Shown here piece after piece: positions 27,075 to 34,485 of a stretch of 64,000 nucleotides of DNA. The notes under the pieces are model-generated. The model was not told the DNA's origin. It searched no databases and worked only from the letters and a program-made list of their open reading frames with translations. The stretch comes from Candidatus Peregrinibacteria bacterium (GTDB lineage Bacteria; Patescibacteriota; Gracilibacteria; Peribacterales; Peribacteraceae). The translations under genes were made by a program, and so were the position numbers. The stretch is from assembly GCA_016186175.1 (NCBI GenBank), contig JACPMB010000009.1, forward strand, positions 89,973-153,972, given 5' to 3'. Each line of letters begins with the position of its first letter. Within the stretch, counting starts at the first letter, position 1.

Positions 27075-27163
27075 ACACGGCGCCGTTTTTCGTCAAACAT
27101 TCATTAGCTTTACACAGCCATATTTCTTGGAGTGATGTCCACGAAGAAACGGCGCCGTGTCTA
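27072..27163. repeat. Inverted-repeat element, copy 1 (92 bp)
   Basis: TAGACACGGCGCCGTTT at the left end is the exact reverse complement of AAACGGCGCCGTGTCTA at the right end. The ~58-bp centre is related to a second copy at 53791-53887 in the opposite orientation (shared text GGAGTGATGT.CACGAAGAAACG). The left end provides the dnaJ TAG stop and the right end provides the jag-like gene's TAG stop on the other strand. Either a bidirectional terminator or a small MITE-like element. Confidence 0.85.
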
Positions 27164-27724
27164 AATATCAAGATTCTCCAGTCCATCGTCCTGCGCCATG
27201 ACCGGAGAGAGCTCTTCGCCCTGGGCGGCGTCCGGCGGCCGAGCACCGCGGACTTTTTCGTTTTTCAACTTAAGAACGATCTGACGATAATCACCCTCGC
27301 CAACGCTTTCGGTCGCGAGATCGCTCATGCCGGGGGTGTTCGCTATATGAAGATGCACTATCCGGCGCAAGTAAGGACTCATTGGAGCCAGGGCGATGCG
27401 CGAGCCGGTTCTGCGGACGAAGTCGGCTTTTTGCTCGGCGATTTTACGGACCTTGTCTTCCCTCATGCGGCAATATCCGTCCACATCAATTACGATGAAC
27501 GGGCTTTTTTCCATATGTTCTTTTGCCCGGACTATTGACTTAACCAGATTCTGCAGACCGTTCAGTGTTTCGCCGTGCCATCCTATTATGCGGCTGGCCT
27601 GATTGCTTACGATGTCCACGCGCGTGATGCCTCCGTCTTCCTCGGCCACATTTATGGCGTCGAAAGGCAGCGAGAGAAACTTGAGTAATTTGCCGAGAGT
27701 GTCTTGAATGAAGGCATGATCCAT
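27161..27724 (-). CDS. Jag/KhpB-like KH-R3H RNA-binding protein
   Basis: 187 aa. An RNA-binding protein with a KH-type domain (about 50-95: SNQASRIIGWHGETLNGLQNLV, where IIGWHGETL is the GxxG loop region) followed by an R3H domain (about 105-160: IALAPMSPYLRRIVHLHIANTPGMSDLATESVGEGDYRQIVL). It lacks the N-terminal Jag_N domain found in Firmicutes. In other bacteria KhpB/EloR pairs with KhpA to bind many RNAs and affects cell elongation. No KhpA gene is in the window. The long near-palindrome at 27746 lies just upstream of its start. The C-terminal 25 residues are an acidic tail. Confidence 0.9.
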   Translation of the reverse strand: MDHAFIQDTLGKLLKFLSLPFDAINVAEEDGGITRVDIVSNQASRIIGWHGETLNGLQNLVKSIVRAKEHMEKSPFIVIDVDGYCRMREDKVRKIAEQKADFVRRTGSRIALAPMSPYLRRIVHLHIANTPGMSDLATESVGEGDYRQIVLKLKNEKVRGARPPDAAQGEELSPVMAQDDGLENLDI

Positions 27725-27745
27725 GGCTGTCGGAGGATAACATAG

Positions 27746-27874
27746 GAAGGGAACCTCTGAAAAATGCCTCCTGCTTCGTCAGCTGTGCCAAAATTTCGCT
27801 CAACGTATGCCGATACGCCTCGCGAAATTTTGGCTTGCTTCCTCGCATGAGGCGATTTTTGAGAGGTTCCTTCC
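27746..27874. repeat. Long near-palindromic hairpin element upstream of the jag-like gene
   Basis: The outer arms are GGAACCTCTGAAAAATGCC (27750-) and, at the right end, the complement of GGCGATTTTTGAGAGGTTCC. The middle arms are GCCAAAATTTCG (27787-27798) and CGAAATTTTGGC (27823-27834), which are perfectly complementary. The centre CGTAT-GCCG-ATACG also pairs. The whole ~125 bp can fold as one interrupted hairpin. A partial end copy AGAGGTTCC recurs at about 27910. No ORF of note is inside. Confidence 0.8.
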
Positions 27875-27924
27875 CATCGTGATGTTTTGGTGATGCGTAT
27901 CATTTTGCAGAGGTTCCGAAGAAC

Positions 27925-27950
27925 AAAAAAAGCCCCCGTTTTACGGAGGC
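27925..27950 (-). terminator. Terminator of the HU gene
   Basis: On the minus strand the sequence reads GCCTCCGT-AAA-ACGGGGGC followed by TTTTTTT, a strong hairpin and U-tract, 25 nt after the HU stop. Confidence 0.92.
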
Positions 27951-27974
27951 TTCTGTCTTCGTATGCGGATTCAA

Positions 27975-28250
27975 TTACCGGACGGCGTCCTTTAACGTCT
28001 TGCCTGCCTTGAAGGACGGAACCTTCATCGCTGGGATGGAAATTCTCTGGCTTGGATTGCGTGGGTTGACGCCCATCCTCGCGGCACGGTGGCTGAGCTT
28101 GAAAGTGCCGAAGCCGGTGATCGTGACTGGCGTGCCCTTCTTCAGGTTCTTCACGACTATATTGATAACGGCCTGGAGTGCGTCGCTGGCGGCGCGCTTG
28201 GTGATGCCGGCGGCGTCCGCAATTGCGGCGATCAAGTCCTGCTTGGACAT
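27975..28250 (-). CDS. hup: HU-family DNA-binding protein
   Basis: 91 aa, the normal length. A histone-like dimer that bends and compacts DNA. The sequence is typical throughout: MSKQDLIAAIADAAGITKRAASDALQAVINIVVKNLKKGTPVTITGFGTFKL, then the DNA-binding beta arm RAARMGVNPRNPSQRISIPAMKVPSFKAGKTLKDAVR. The RNP of the arm tip is intact. It has a promoter (TTGCAT-16-TAGACT), a leader of about 30 nt and a strong terminator, so it is a stand-alone transcription unit. Whether it is HU or IHF cannot be told from sequence alone; HU is the simplest reading for a single gene. Confidence 0.95.
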   Translation of the reverse strand: MSKQDLIAAIADAAGITKRAASDALQAVINIVVKNLKKGTPVTITGFGTFKLSHRAARMGVNPRNPSQRISIPAMKVPSFKAGKTLKDAVR

Positions 28251-28283
28251 ATAAAGGATGGGGAAATGAGATAGATAGCGGGC

Positions 28284-28311
28284 AGTCTACCATTGTTTTC
28301 CGCTTATGCAA
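28284..28311 (-). promoter_or_regulatory. HU gene promoter
   Basis: Minus strand: TTGCAT (complement of 28306-28311), 16 nt, TAGACT (complement of 28284-28289). The start codon is 33 nt downstream of the -10 box. Confidence 0.7.
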
Positions 28312-28374
28312 GCCAATACGCTGAATTTTGGGCTAATATAAGAGCCAAATATGAAATTGGCTTCACAAAGCCAA
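28310..28374. promoter_or_regulatory. Cluster of AAGCCAA/TTGGCTT inverted sites between HU and topA
   Basis: The heptamer AAGCCAA or its complement occurs at 28310, 28343 (as GAGCCAA), 28357 (TTGGCTT) and 28368, four times in 65 bp, in an otherwise AT-rich non-coding stretch of about 330 bp. The first copy abuts the HU -35 box. It could be an operator cluster for a regulator acting on HU, or hairpins in a leader. Nothing else was recognised in 28312-28530. Confidence 0.45.
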
Positions 28375-28536
28375 AATGTATGAGCACCAAAGATGATCGT
28401 ATTGTTATGTTTGTTATGCAACTATAATCAAATTATCAGCCTGTCAAGATTTCTTCGCTACGAATAATCCAGTCATCCCATTGGTAAAATCAGATGCGAC
28501 TGCCAATCAAAATTCATCACTCAGAATTTTTGCGTT

Positions 28537-28565
28537 TTGACAGCGGTATCCTCTATCACTACTGT
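28537..28565 (+). promoter_or_regulatory. topA promoter
   Basis: TTGACA (28537-28542), a 17-nt spacer, TACTGT (28560-28565), 15 nt before the topA ATG at 28581. This also argues against the track's earlier start at 28494. Confidence 0.7.
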
Positions 28566-28580
28566 TCGATTCCGATTCGC

Positions 28581-30989
28581 ATGCCAAAACACCTCGTCAT
28601 AGTCGAAAGCCCAGCCAAGGCAAAAACAATCAAACGTTTTTTGGGAAAAGATTACGACGTCGAGGCCAGCATGGGTCATGTGCGCGATCTTCCAAGCTCC
28701 ACGATCGCGGTTGATGTTGAGCGTGATTTCGAACCGGAGTACGAGGTGCCCGATGAAAAGAAAACCGTCGTAAAAAAACTCAAAGACGCCAGAAAAAAAG
28801 CCGATGATCTATGGATTGCCACAGACGAAGACCGCGAAGGCGAGGCCATCGGCTGGCATCTGTGCAAGGTTCTAAAAGAAGATCCGAAAACTGTGAGCCG
28901 GATAGCGTTTCACGAGATCACGGAAACAGCCATCAGGCATGCAGTGGAAAATCCGCGGCGCATCAACATGAAACTTGTTGGCGCGCAGCAGGCGCGCCGG
29001 GTCCTCGACCGGCTTGTCGGATACACGCTTTCCCCTTTCCTGTGGAAGAAGGTCTATCGCGGGCTCTCCGCGGGCCGCGTCCAATCTGTCGCTGTACGGA
29101 TAATTGTGGACCGCGAACGCGCCATCAAAGCCTTCAAGCCGGAGGAGTACTGGTCCATTGAGGCTCTGCTGGAAAATTCAGCGAAGCAGACGTTCACCGC
29201 GGCGTTGAGCAGGAAAGGCGGGCAGAAGTGCGAACCGGAGAGCGAGGCGGAGGTGAAGCGCATCCTGGCCGATCTCGAAGGGGCGCAATATGAAGTCTCT
29301 GCCATCGAGAAGAAAGAACTCAAAAAAACTCCGCCGCCACCGTTCACGACGTCAACCCTGCAGCAGGAGGCGGCCCGCAAGCTTGGTTTTTCGGTCAAGC
29401 AGACCATGGTGATAGCGCAGCAGCTGTACGAAGGCGTCAGCCTCGGAAAAGGAGCCGGTCACACTGGCCTGATCACGTATATGCGCACCGATTCCCACAA
29501 TCTCAGCCAGAAAGCACTCGATGACGCCATGCGAACGATCGAAAGCCACTATGGGCGCGAGTATGTTCTCGCGGAACCGCGCATATACAAGAAAAAATCC
29601 AAAGGCGCTCAAGAAGCGCACGAGGCAATCCGCCCGACTGAAATGGAGCGTATTCCAGCCTCGATTGAAGACGTTCTTGATCATCAGCAACTCAAGCTTT
29701 ATACGCTCATATGGAACCGGACAATGGCGACCCAGATGGCTGCGGCGGAACTCAAGCGCGTCGGCGTGGATATCTCGGCTCTTCAACAAGGCTCAGGACA
29801 GGCTCCGAATTATATTTTCCGTGCGACCGGTCAGACCGTAGTGTTCGACGGATTCCTGCGCCTGTATCAGGAAGGCCGAGACGAAGATCATGTGCGCAAA
29901 GAAGACGATGTTGATGAAGGCGATAAGCTGTTGCCGCCTCTCGAGGAAGGCGAACAGGTGGCTCTTGTCGAGCCTTTAAAAACGGAACAGCACTTTACCA
30001 AGCCGCCGCCGCGCTACACCGAAGCGAGCCTTGTGAAGAAAATGGAGGAAGAGGGCATTGGCAGGCCGAGCACCTACGCTCCGACGATTTCGACGATTCA
30101 GCAGCGCGGTTACATAGTAAAAGATGGAAAACAGCTCGTGCCGCAGGACGTCGCGTTCATGGTCACTGATCTGCTGACAGAGCATTTTCCGGACGTCGTA
30201 AATCTCGCCTTCACGGCGCACATGGAGCAAAAGCTGGATTCAATCGCGGAAGGCGAAGAAACCGCGCCGAAGTTCCTAAAAACTTTCTACGGCCCGTTCA
30301 AGATGCTCGTTGACAAGAAAACAGATGAAATCCGCAAGAGCGATGTGATGAAAGAGCGCGAGCTTGGAACCGATCCGTCCAGCGGCCTGCCAGTGATTGC
30401 CCGCATCGGCAGATTCGGGCCGTACGTGCAATTAGGAAGATTCGAGCCGTCGTCAAAGATCTCAAAAATGACAAGAGGCAAAAAGACCGCAGGTTCGCCA
30501 AAGGAGGCGAAACAAAAACTAAAAAGCGCGTCGCTGCCGAAGAACGTATCAATAGACAATGTCACTCTGGAGCTTGCACTTGGGCTTTTGAGCTTTCCGC
30601 GCGAACTTGGCGCACACGACGGCAACATGATAATCATATTCCTCGGCCGCTTTGGGCCGTATCTTAAATGCGGCGACGTCACCACAACGCTGCCGAAGGA
30701 TCGCGACCCGGTCGCAATCACCCTCCAAGACGCGGTTGCTATTATGGCGGAGAGCCAGGCAGCCAAAAAGAAAGCAGCGGCGCCGCTAAGGGAACTCGGC
30801 GCCGATCCTATGACTGGAGCCAGGGTTCTGATCAAGGATGGTCGCTTCGGCCCCTATGCCACCGACGGCAAAACGAACGCATCGCTCGGCAAAAAGCGCG
30901 ACCCGCAGACGATCACGCTGGAAGAAGCTGCGGACCTGCTCGCGAAAAAACGAATCAGAGGTCCGAGTAAATGGAGAAGGCGTTTTTGA
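28581..30989 (+). CDS. topA: DNA topoisomerase I
   Basis: 802 aa from MPKHLVIVESPAKAKTIKRFLG (28581). A type IA topoisomerase that relaxes negative supercoils through a 5'-phosphotyrosine. The TOPRIM domain (1-110) has the DEDREGEAIGWHL metal motif. The catalytic Tyr lies in GLITYMRTDS (about 300). VGYTLSPFLWKKVYRGLSAGRVQSVAVRIIVDRE and GRPSTYAPTISTIQQRGYI are also family signatures. In place of the zinc-finger domain common in other TopA, the C terminus has three RFGPYV/L-type repeats (GRFGPYVQLG, GRFGPYLKCG, GRFGPYATDGKTNASL), the topoisomerase C-terminal repeat. The end (KRIRGPSKWRRRF) is basic. Confidence 0.97.
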   Translation: MPKHLVIVESPAKAKTIKRFLGKDYDVEASMGHVRDLPSSTIAVDVERDFEPEYEVPDEKKTVVKKLKDARKKADDLWIATDEDREGEAIGWHLCKVLKEDPKTVSRIAFHEITETAIRHAVENPRRINMKLVGAQQARRVLDRLVGYTLSPFLWKKVYRGLSAGRVQSVAVRIIVDRERAIKAFKPEEYWSIEALLENSAKQTFTAALSRKGGQKCEPESEAEVKRILADLEGAQYEVSAIEKKELKKTPPPPFTTSTLQQEAARKLGFSVKQTMVIAQQLYEGVSLGKGAGHTGLITYMRTDSHNLSQKALDDAMRTIESHYGREYVLAEPRIYKKKSKGAQEAHEAIRPTEMERIPASIEDVLDHQQLKLYTLIWNRTMATQMAAAELKRVGVDISALQQGSGQAPNYIFRATGQTVVFDGFLRLYQEGRDEDHVRKEDDVDEGDKLLPPLEEGEQVALVEPLKTEQHFTKPPPRYTEASLVKKMEEEGIGRPSTYAPTISTIQQRGYIVKDGKQLVPQDVAFMVTDLLTEHFPDVVNLAFTAHMEQKLDSIAEGEETAPKFLKTFYGPFKMLVDKKTDEIRKSDVMKERELGTDPSSGLPVIARIGRFGPYVQLGRFEPSSKISKMTRGKKTAGSPKEAKQKLKSASLPKNVSIDNVTLELALGLLSFPRELGAHDGNMIIIFLGRFGPYLKCGDVTTTLPKDRDPVAITLQDAVAIMAESQAAKKKAAAPLRELGADPMTGARVLIKDGRFGPYATDGKTNASLGKKRDPQTITLEEAADLLAKKRIRGPSKWRRRF

Positions 30990-31045
30990 TTGGGCGAATG
31001 GAAATTGAGTGCATGCTTTCTCAATATTTCCTGACCTGCATCATT

Positions 31046-31270
31046 ATGAGCACTAACATCACACCGTTCGAAGATTACAACATTCGCCGTCTGTACGACG
31101 AAGAAAAAGATATTTGGTATTTTTCCGTGACGGACATCATTCAGGCACTGACACAGCAAAAGAATTTTCAGGCGGCTCGCAATTACTGGAAAGTCCTCAA
31201 AAACCGCTTAAAGAAGGAAGGTAGTCAGGTGGTTACAGATTGTAACCGACTGAAATTACGAGCCGCCTGA
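31046..31270 (+). pseudogene. Truncated BRO-N domain (antirepressor-like) gene
   Basis: 74 aa from MSTNITPFEDYNIRRLYDEEKDIWYFSVTDIIQALTQQ. This is the start of a BRO-N/Bro family protein, phage-type regulators that usually continue well beyond the NYWKVLKNRLKKEGSQVV..CNRLKL motif. Here the frame ends at RAA* where the family normally reads AADGK. Just after the stop the bases still look like the GK codons in another frame. The gene therefore appears frameshifted and truncated. It sits directly downstream of topA in a low-density patch that also holds a GIY-YIG remnant, which suggests decayed mobile DNA. Confidence 0.75.
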
Positions 31271-31348
31271 AAAATAGGCTGGTGCTGACGAAGGGCTGCG
31301 TTCGAAAGGCGTGACCTCTGTATCTACGTTCGGAACAGGAACGAACTC

Positions 31349-31867
31349 TTAAGAATTTATTACAGCACGATCAGCGTAGACTCGACGCCAGAGTTTGCGC
31401 GCTCGGGCTTCCTTGAGAAGGCTGGAGAGCCTTGCAATCGGGTAGGCAATTTTATCATCAACTGTAGCAGCATTCTTCTTGCGATCTACTCCACCATTTT
31501 CTGGAGGGGTATCACCGGCATCCCAAGTTCCAGGTATTCTCACTCGAGAACTGGCCGGCTTCCAATCTATTCGCGCATCATACACTTTTCCCCCGGAAAA
31601 ACCATCTGGACAAAGCAGGATGCGATAGGAGTCTTGTTTTTGGGTGAGCGCTGCCAAGACAAGCAGCCCCTCCGTGTCGCGTCCGAATGCCGTGAGAGAA
31701 AGATGACTGATAGCAATGGAGAGACCAGGGTGCTGCGCGATCAGCGCCAGTGCTTCTTCTTTGCACGCCGCACACAGGGCCTTTACACATATCGACTTTT
31801 CCACCAATTCCTGCAGAAACTCTGCCTGAGCGGGCTCGTCATGGGCAATCAATACTTTCAATTCCAT
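31349..31867 (-). CDS. Response-regulator receiver-like protein
   Basis: 172 aa. The N terminus (MELKVLIAHDEPAQAEFLQELVEKS...ALALIAQHPGLSIAISHLSL...GLLVLAAL) follows the beta-alpha pattern of a receiver domain. The first acidic residues are present as HDE rather than DD, and the usual phospho-acceptor Asp position is not obvious, with LSIAISHLSL where ..vD..mP is expected. The C-terminal ~75 residues have no known domain, and no DNA-binding output domain is visible. No histidine kinase gene is near. It may be a degenerate, phosphorylation-independent receiver. Confidence in the fold is moderate. Confidence 0.6.
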   Translation of the reverse strand: MELKVLIAHDEPAQAEFLQELVEKSICVKALCAACKEEALALIAQHPGLSIAISHLSLTAFGRDTEGLLVLAALTQKQDSYRILLCPDGFSGGKVYDARIDWKPASSRVRIPGTWDAGDTPPENGGVDRKKNAATVDDKIAYPIARLSSLLKEARARKLWRRVYADRAVINS

Positions 31868-32065
31868 AGTTCTGTATCCTACTCTTAATTATGTGGAAAT
31901 GCAAAGTGACCATGGCCTCTCCAAGATCGAATGCCGTTTCTCAGATAGAAAAGAAGTTTGAAATTCGAATCTAGACTAAGCTAGCCTCTGTGCCCCAAAG
32001 GCAAACAGGTCATGCGTCCAATGTGGCCGCGTAAAGAACTGCGGCTTCCAACTTCGCTCTTTGTG

Positions 32066-32285
32066 CTATGAGGGATCGTTCAGAGGTGACTTACCAGCCG
32101 CCAAGCCAGCGAGACTTTCGATGATCCTTCTTCGTAACGGTGTCCACATATTCCCATTTTGCTTAATTGCTGATTCCCGCAACCTCGCCGCTCTTTCGCT
32201 AATGAACGCTTCATAGATCAATGGTCGAACCTTTGTAAAACCACTCTGTATTTCGGAGGCTCTGAAGCACGTAGAAATAGAACAT
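32066..32285 (-). pseudogene. GIY-YIG endonuclease remnant
   Basis: Not in the ORF track. From ATG at 32285 the minus strand reads MFYFYVLQSLRNTEWFYKGSTIDL then a stop. Immediately after, in another frame, it continues YEAFISERAARLRESAIKQNG...LRRRIIESLAG to a stop at 32066. These are the N-terminal and C-terminal halves of the small GIY-YIG (UPF0213/UvrC-N-like) family. About 25 central codons, which normally link the two, are missing. The order and spacing match the family, so this is an internally deleted, frameshifted copy. The rest of 31868-32065 shows no convincing gene. Confidence 0.8.
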
Positions 32286-32334
32286 AGTGAACTATGATGA
32301 TCGTTTTCACGTATCTTTCAATAGCAGTGGCAGG

Positions 32335-32358
32335 CCACGGCAATCGCGATTGCCGTGG
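32335..32358. repeat. Perfect 24-bp palindrome at the tRNA-Trp 3' end
   Basis: CCACGGCAATCG is followed directly by its reverse complement. The right arm ends on the complement of the tRNA 3' CCA. It has no T-tract, so it is an atypical terminator; an integrase or nuclease site is an alternative. Confidence 0.8.
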
Positions 32359-32431
32359 CAGGCGCGGCAGGGATCGAACCTGCGACCCCAGGGTTTGGAG
32401 GCCTGTGCTCTACCAACTGAGCTACGCGCCT
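32356..32431 (-). tRNA. trnW: tRNA-Trp (CCA)
   Basis: Read on the minus strand: acceptor AGGCGCG/CGCGCCT, D arm GCTC/GAGC, anticodon loop CTCCAAA (anticodon CCA), T arm GCAGG-TTCGATC-CCTGC, discriminator G, encoded CCA; 76 nt. The anticodon stem has one C-C mismatch at positions 31-39; all other stems pair. Confidence 0.93.
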
Positions 32432-32450
32432 ACGAGATGATGGAATTGAA

Positions 32451-32551
32451 GGACCTGTGCTCTCCAACTGCTTGCCGGCCGTAGCTCGGAAGCGAAGGCT
32501 GGCCTGCCCACCGTAGCCCAGAGGCGAAGGTGGGAGCTACGCGCCTACGAG
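32451..32551 (-). pseudogene. Degenerate duplicate of the tRNA-Trp 5' half, interrupted by two hairpins
   Basis: GAGCTACGCGCCTACGAG at the tRNA 5' end (32419-32436) recurs exactly at 32534-32551. Text like the tRNA's anticodon/D-arm side (GACCTGTGCTCTCCAACTG) recurs at 32452-32470. Between them sit about 64 nt holding two hairpins. Confidence 0.7.
32477..32534. repeat. Two tandem 28-nt hairpins with a CCGTAGC..GCGAAGG core
   Basis: 32477-32504 and 32507-32534 share the pattern CCGTAGCYC-RGA-RGCGAAGG. The second has perfect CCCACC/GGTGGG arms and the first GGCC/GGCC arms. The paired changes in the arms and the constant core suggest a REP-like interspersed hairpin family. Confidence 0.7.
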
Positions 32552-32556
32552 CGCAT

Positions 32557-34311
32557 CTACTGTAGCCTCTTCAGAAGGTTTTTTGCATCCTGATTTCCGG
32601 CATCCATTCTTAATATCTGTTCTAATATTCCGCGTGCCCGCGCCGGATTGCTGATCAAAAGATGCTCCGCCAGCGCCGACATTATCCGCGGATCATCCGC
32701 GCTCAGCGCATATGCTCTTTCCAGCAGTTCCAGTGCCTCGCCGGTTTGCCGCTGCGAGTCGAGAATCAGCGAGAGATTGAAAAGCACGCCCTCCGTATTT
32801 GGATTCCATTCCAAAGCCGCGCGGAATTGCTCTTCCGCTTCCGCCGTTTTGCCCGTTTCGAGCAGCAGGCTCCCGAGTTTGTTCCTGGCAGAAACGTAGG
32901 AAGGATCAATCTCCACGGCTCTGCGATACTTCTCCATCGCATCGGAGATTTTCCCGTTGTGTTCATCCAGCACGCCCAGCGCGACTAGCGGTTCGGGATT
33001 TCCCGGCTCCAGCTTCAACGCTTGCAAAAACTGGTCGGCTGCATCCTCCACGCGGCCGATTTTGGCGTATACCGTCCCCAGCCCCATTCTTAGTTGCAAG
33101 TTGTCGCCGTAAGCAAGCCCGTCCCGCAGCAGCTTAATGGCGCGTTCATATCTGCCGGTCTGGCGGTCCATGGCGGCGAGCGAGTCGCGGGCGGCGACTG
33201 ATTCCGGGTAAAGTTTCAAAGTATTGCCGAACAAAGCTGCCGGCGAGTCCCAGATTTTCGTTTGGAAGAACGATAACGTTGTAAGAACTGCAATGACTCC
33301 AACCCCGGGAACCCACATCCAAAAACGATTGTAGAGGCGTAGCACCGCTACATCCTGGGTCGCGGCCATCATCAACAAAAACACCAACCCCACCATCGGC
33401 AGGTACGGATACCGGTCGGACGCGAAGTACATCTCGCTGCCTTTGTGGAAATTGATGAAGGTCGGCGCGAGAGTGGTCAAAAAGAACGCGACGCCGAATG
33501 TCATCCATTGCATTCTGCGCGTCAGGCAGAAGGCCGCACATGCGATCAGCGCAATAATGATCACCGCCGGAAGAAGGAACGCTGGCAGCAGAATGTTTAT
33601 CTCCCCGCGGTACGGATAAAAGACACCGAGATGAACCGGCATCAGAAATTTTTGCAGGTAGAACGCCGTGCTCCTGGCCGCCATCAGGGCCGTCTCGGTG
33701 ATCGAATGATGCGCAATGATGCGTTCCTTCCCAAGCACCGCGACCAGCGTGAAGACGCCGGAAAGCGCCGCATACGGAATTTTGTCAATCAGGATTTTCC
33801 ACGACCATTTGCGCCGTTCGATAAGAATGTCGGTCAGCAGCAGAACCGCCGGCAGCGTAAGCGCAATCACTTTCGACAGAAGTCCGAACAAAAAAAGAAT
33901 CACGCTGGCCCAGTAAGCCGCGGAGCCTCGCGCGGCGCCTGCCATCCTCCGGTATCCGATGTATCCGATCCACGCCGATAAAAAAAACATCGCCGACAAC
34001 AAATCCTTTCTCCCGGCGAGCCATGCGACCGCTTCGGTGTTCAGCGGATGCGCCGCGAACAGCATGCCAGCAAATATCGCTGGAACGAGAAGCTCCGCGA
34101 CGCACTTCATTCGCGCGAGAAGTAACGCAATCCACATCACGAGCAACGCATTCCCGGCATGCAGCAGGATGTTCGTCAGATGGTATATCCACGGCGACAG
34201 CCCCGCCATCATGTAGTTGATCTGGTAGCTCACGAATGTGAGCGGGATATACAGCTCCGGATCGTAGGAAGTGAAGACGGTTTTTAGATTCCCAGCCGTC
34301 ATTCCCCGCAC
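32557..34311 (-). CDS. TMTC-like membrane glycosyltransferase-type protein with TPR repeats, N-terminally short
   Basis: 584 aa, GTG start (34311) or ATG (34302). About ten hydrophobic helices occupy residues 30-370, with the family text WIYHLTNILLHAGNALLV and LFAAHPLNTEAVAWLAGRKDLLSAMFFLSAW, as in TMTC/GT-C O-mannosyltransferase-like bacterial proteins. From about 385 there are five or six TPRs (e.g. RVEDAADQFLQALKLEPGNPEPLVALG). Family members normally start with a membrane helix and an Asp-Asp/Glu catalytic loop before the NL..VFTSYDPELYIPLT region. Here an in-frame TGA sits four codons upstream of the GTG, so that part is absent. Either a non-catalytic derivative or a 5'-truncated gene. 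Confidence 0.8.
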   Translation of the reverse strand: MRGMTAGNLKTVFTSYDPELYIPLTFVSYQINYMMAGLSPWIYHLTNILLHAGNALLVMWIALLLARMKCVAELLVPAIFAGMLFAAHPLNTEAVAWLAGRKDLLSAMFFLSAWIGYIGYRRMAGAARGSAAYWASVILFLFGLLSKVIALTLPAVLLLTDILIERRKWSWKILIDKIPYAALSGVFTLVAVLGKERIIAHHSITETALMAARSTAFYLQKFLMPVHLGVFYPYRGEINILLPAFLLPAVIIIALIACAAFCLTRRMQWMTFGVAFFLTTLAPTFINFHKGSEMYFASDRYPYLPMVGLVFLLMMAATQDVAVLRLYNRFWMWVPGVGVIAVLTTLSFFQTKIWDSPAALFGNTLKLYPESVAARDSLAAMDRQTGRYERAIKLLRDGLAYGDNLQLRMGLGTVYAKIGRVEDAADQFLQALKLEPGNPEPLVALGVLDEHNGKISDAMEKYRRAVEIDPSYVSARNKLGSLLLETGKTAEAEEQFRAALEWNPNTEGVLFNLSLILDSQRQTGEALELLERAYALSADDPRIMSALAEHLLISNPARARGILEQILRMDAGNQDAKNLLKRLQ

Positions 34312-34485
34312 GGCTCGGGAGAGTCAGCTGCGCGGGCCGGCGCGTTTCCATCGGTTGTCCCATGGAAGAAAGTATAGATGCGCATGCGACTGCCGCTCTC
34401 ATTCGCTTGACGATTTCATTCCTCAGTATGCTTTTGGCGATCGCGGGATGGCTCAGATGGCGAAATTCTGCTATTATTGTCAGAA

